Source: Flavobacteriales bacterium (GTDB lineage: Bacteria; Bacteroidota; Bacteroidia; Flavobacteriales_D; Sanyastnellaceae). Taken from it: a stretch of DNA of 14,565 bases. Positions 12,518-14,565 of the stretch are shown here, one piece after another. A model generated the notes under the pieces. That model saw nothing but the letters and a program-made list of their open reading frames with translations. It had not been told where the DNA came from and did not search any database. The stretch covers positions 1 through 14,565 of the forward strand of contig JAPKAW010000026.1 in assembly GCA_028825055.1 (NCBI GenBank). The letters are read 5' to 3'. The translations under genes and the position numbers were made by a program. Position 1 is the stretch's first letter. Every line of letters begins with the position of its first letter.

Positions 12518-14565
12518 TCAATTGGTTAGGATTACTCTCCGAAACTGTGTAGAAGTAGCAGATTGCACCCGAATGAGATACAAACCAGGTGAAAGTGCAC
12601 TCAGGTTCAACTCTATGGAAGCGTTTGTGACACTCGATTGACTCATAGCCGTTTGTCCGCTGGAATGGATGACATCGATGGATTTAAATCCGACGTCCAT
12701 GTTGCCGATTTGAATGACGTCTTCGGCTGGATTCGGAAATAATGTCATTGAAAGTACCTCTGCGTCGAAGACGTCAGAGAGGGGTTCTATATTCACTTCA
12801 TCGGTCACTTTGCAGCCCAAAGCATCAATTACGACAACTAAATAATCTCCAGCCACTAAATCTTCAGGGGCGACCACTTCCAATGTGCCGAGTACATACC
12901 AAGTAACCTCATAAGGCTCAGACCCGCCTGTGATCTCAAGGCTTCCGTCATTGCCCGTAATGTTGGTGTTCAGAACCAAAGGATCTCCGTCGGGTGATGT
13001 AATATCCACCGTCCAGCTGGTAGAGCAACCCAGTGAATCCGTCACCATGACTCCGTACTCACCAGCTTCCAAGGCATCAAAACTTCCCGTTGTATTGATC
13101 ATTGGTTCCATCCCCCCGTAGGCATCGAGAGAGAAACTTAATCCACTTTCAATGCCAATCGTTTGAATTTCAATTGTTCCATCCATGCCATCGACACAAA
13201 CGTTGTTGGTGATCTCGTAAGTCACGTCGAGGGAGTAGCAAGAGCCGTCATCAAGAACAGCTTCGGAATCATAGTTGCATGCTGTATCATCCATACATCC
13301 CTCCACGGGTGGCAGAAGCACGGCGTCGACGATGTGGAGATACCCATTATCCGTTTCAAAGTCAGCTCCGACAACCAATCCATTGGCGACGTAAATGCTA
13401 TCTCCAGCGTGCGAGACTTGCAGTGACTCGCCGCTCGCCATGGTTAATGACATCCCATCTTCTAGGTCAGACGCCATGTACAGACCTTGTGTGAGATGAT
13501 ACAATAGACCCTCTGTAGTTCCCTCCGTGTCAGCCAATACATCCGCCAATTCCAATCCAGCTAAATCGAGGAAGGTGAGCAGTGCGGAGTCTGTTGGTGC
13601 AAATAAGGTCATGGCTCCAGGGGTTGCCAGTGTCTCCAAAAGCCCCATCGCCTCTAAAAGTGTATTGAGAATCGTGAGCTCTTGATCTTCCAAAGCATCT
13701 GAAAGGAAGTAGGTCGGTTGAATCACGGCGTCAACCGTGTGAACCATTCCGTTGTGAATGAGGATATCAGCAGATTGCACTTGTGCGTTGTTCACGTTCA
13801 CTTCACCGTTCGCTCCGATGGCCACGTAAAGGGCGTCACCAGAGGATGCCTCAACCATTGCTCCGTCTTGAAGGTCAAGAGCAGCGATCAGGGAGTTTTC
13901 CACCCAATGAATCCGAATAAAATCCTCCAAACCATCGCCGTAAAGAAGATCGACAATGGTCATGTCGTTCGCATCGATGTAATCGAGAATGGCGGCGTCG
14001 GTCGGAGCAAAGAAGGTTAAGGTTCCCAATTCCTCAAACTCTTCGACGAGCCCAGAGTTTTCTAGTGCGATGTTGGCATAGTTGTGACTTGGGCTTGCGC
14101 TCAGCCATTCCGAAACGGTGTTAACAGGCATGATCACACCATCGGTCAGATGGACAACCCCGTTTGAAGCGATGAAATCTGCGGCAACTATCAAAGTATT
14201 GTTGGCAAATTGATTTAAGCTGTTAAAGGTCAAGGACATGCTCGTGCCCAATGCTGTAATGATGGAATTGCCGTTTTCCCATTCACTGAATAAGACGGTT
14301 TCACCAATCGTGAGGTGATATTGAATGAGGTCATAGGCCTGGTCAGAAGTGAGGAAGGTTTCCAAATCCATGCCCAATTCAGTAGCATAGCTTTCAATGG
14401 CCGCATCGGATGGGGCAAACAAGGAAACATCTTCTGATTCTTGGAAGGTGCTTGCGAGATCGAAATTGACCGCGATTTGAACCATGTGGCTGGTAGAAGA
14501 GCTATTGGATACAATTTCAAAAACATTCAATTGAGCATGACCAAGTGTGCACGAAAAAATAAATG
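12518..14565 (-). CDS. Secreted fasciclin-domain protein (three FAS1) with T9SS tail, 5' truncated
   Basis: The frame is open to the right edge. The codons before the in-frame TTG at 14530 read FIFSCTLGHAQL, the end of a signal peptide with an HAQ cleavage site, so only the first few codons are missing and the TTG is not the start. Counting from 14530, three FAS1 domains lie at about 1-135, 140-272 and 280-408, each with the LFAPTD/SDAA block and a C-terminal G-V/Y-V/L-H-x-x-D motif. Next are a Cys/Asp-rich module GCMDDTACNYDS...DDGSC (about 411-431) and two SprB-like beta repeats (about 433-585; GEYGVMVTDSLGC and GDYLVVVIDALGC). A T9SS type A domain ends the protein (LFPNPAEDV, SPGLYLIRV). 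FAS1 proteins mediate adhesion; here a surface-anchored adhesin is likely. The protein is very acidic, as expected for a marine secreted protein. Confidence 0.92.
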   Translation of the reverse strand, partial: FIFSCTLGHAQLNVFEIVSNSSSTSHMVQIAVNFDLASTFQESEDVSLFAPSDAAIESYATELGMDLETFLTSDQAYDLIQYHLTIGETVLFSEWENGNSIITALGTSMSLTFNSLNQFANNTLIVAADFIASNGVVHLTDGVIMPVNTVSEWLSASPSHNYANIALENSGLVEEFEELGTLTFFAPTDAAILDYIDANDMTIVDLLYGDGLEDFIRIHWVENSLIAALDLQDGAMVEASSGDALYVAIGANGEVNVNNAQVQSADILIHNGMVHTVDAVIQPTYFLSDALEDQELTILNTLLEAMGLLETLATPGAMTLFAPTDSALLTFLDLAGLELADVLADTEGTTEGLLYHLTQGLYMASDLEDGMSLTMASGESLQVSHAGDSIYVANGLVVGADFETDNGYLHIVDAVLLPPVEGCMDDTACNYDSEAVLDDGSCYSLDVTYEITNNVCVDGMDGTIEIQTIGIESGLSFSLDAYGGMEPMINTTGSFDALEAGEYGVMVTDSLGCSTSWTVDITSPDGDPLVLNTNITGNDGSLEITGGSEPYEVTWYVLGTLEVVAPEDLVAGDYLVVVIDALGCKVTDEVNIEPLSDVFDAEVLSMTLFPNPAEDVIQIGNMDVGFKSIDVIHSSGQTAMSQSSVTNASIELNLSALSPGLYLIRVQSATSTQFRRVILTN

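Overview
The window looks like a chromosomal stretch of a Bacteroidota bacterium, most likely a marine member of the Flavobacteriales. Four encoded proteins end in a type IX secretion (T9SS) type A sorting domain (PNP motif, beta-rich segment, G-V/L-Y motif, basic or hydrophobic tail). Signal peptides end in A-Q or G-Q style cleavage sites. One protein carries the Cys/Asp-rich GC-x-D-x-x-ACNYD module common in marine Flavobacteriales, and Shine-Dalgarno sequences are mostly absent. No tRNA, rRNA, CRISPR, insertion sequence or integrase was seen. These are inferences from protein character; no database was searched.

Layout, left to right. (1) 1-1052, plus strand: 3' part of a secreted alpha/beta-hydrolase (PHB-depolymerase/feruloyl-esterase type) with a T9SS tail. 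(2) 1067-2881, minus, convergent with it: complete RecQ helicase. (3) 3096-5387, plus, divergent from recQ: a secreted CotH-like kinase-fold protein with N-terminal beta modules and a T9SS tail. (4) 5700-6359, plus: a Crp/Fnr-family regulator. (5) 6391-7242, minus: a membrane PlsC-type acyltransferase. (6) 7539-9449, minus: a second, differently built CotH-family T9SS cargo. (7) 9566-10342, minus: a small single-pass membrane protein resembling DUF6090. (8) 10391-12166, minus: a DeaD-type DEAD-box RNA helicase with a repetitive Gly/Ser tail and an apparent TTG start. (9) 12518-14565, minus, 5' end cut by the window edge: a secreted protein with three fasciclin domains and a T9SS tail.

How the genes work together. 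The main theme is outward-facing proteins (esterase, two CotH-like proteins, fasciclin adhesin) mixed with two housekeeping helicases. The helicase and the DUF6090-like gene are 48 bases apart on one strand and could be co-transcribed; the others look like single units. Two palindromes resembling TTGAT-N4-ATCAA, each with one mismatch, lie upstream of the second CotH gene (9502-9515) and the acyltransferase gene (7264-7277), close to the Crp/Fnr gene. This suggests, without proving, a small local regulon. Other notable elements are a 17-bp-arm hairpin at 12384-12429, homopolymer runs in the first CotH gene, and in-frame tandem repeats in the helicase tail. I see no clear undescribed multi-gene system. 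The best lead is the pair of secreted CotH-like kinases with possible Crp/Fnr control.
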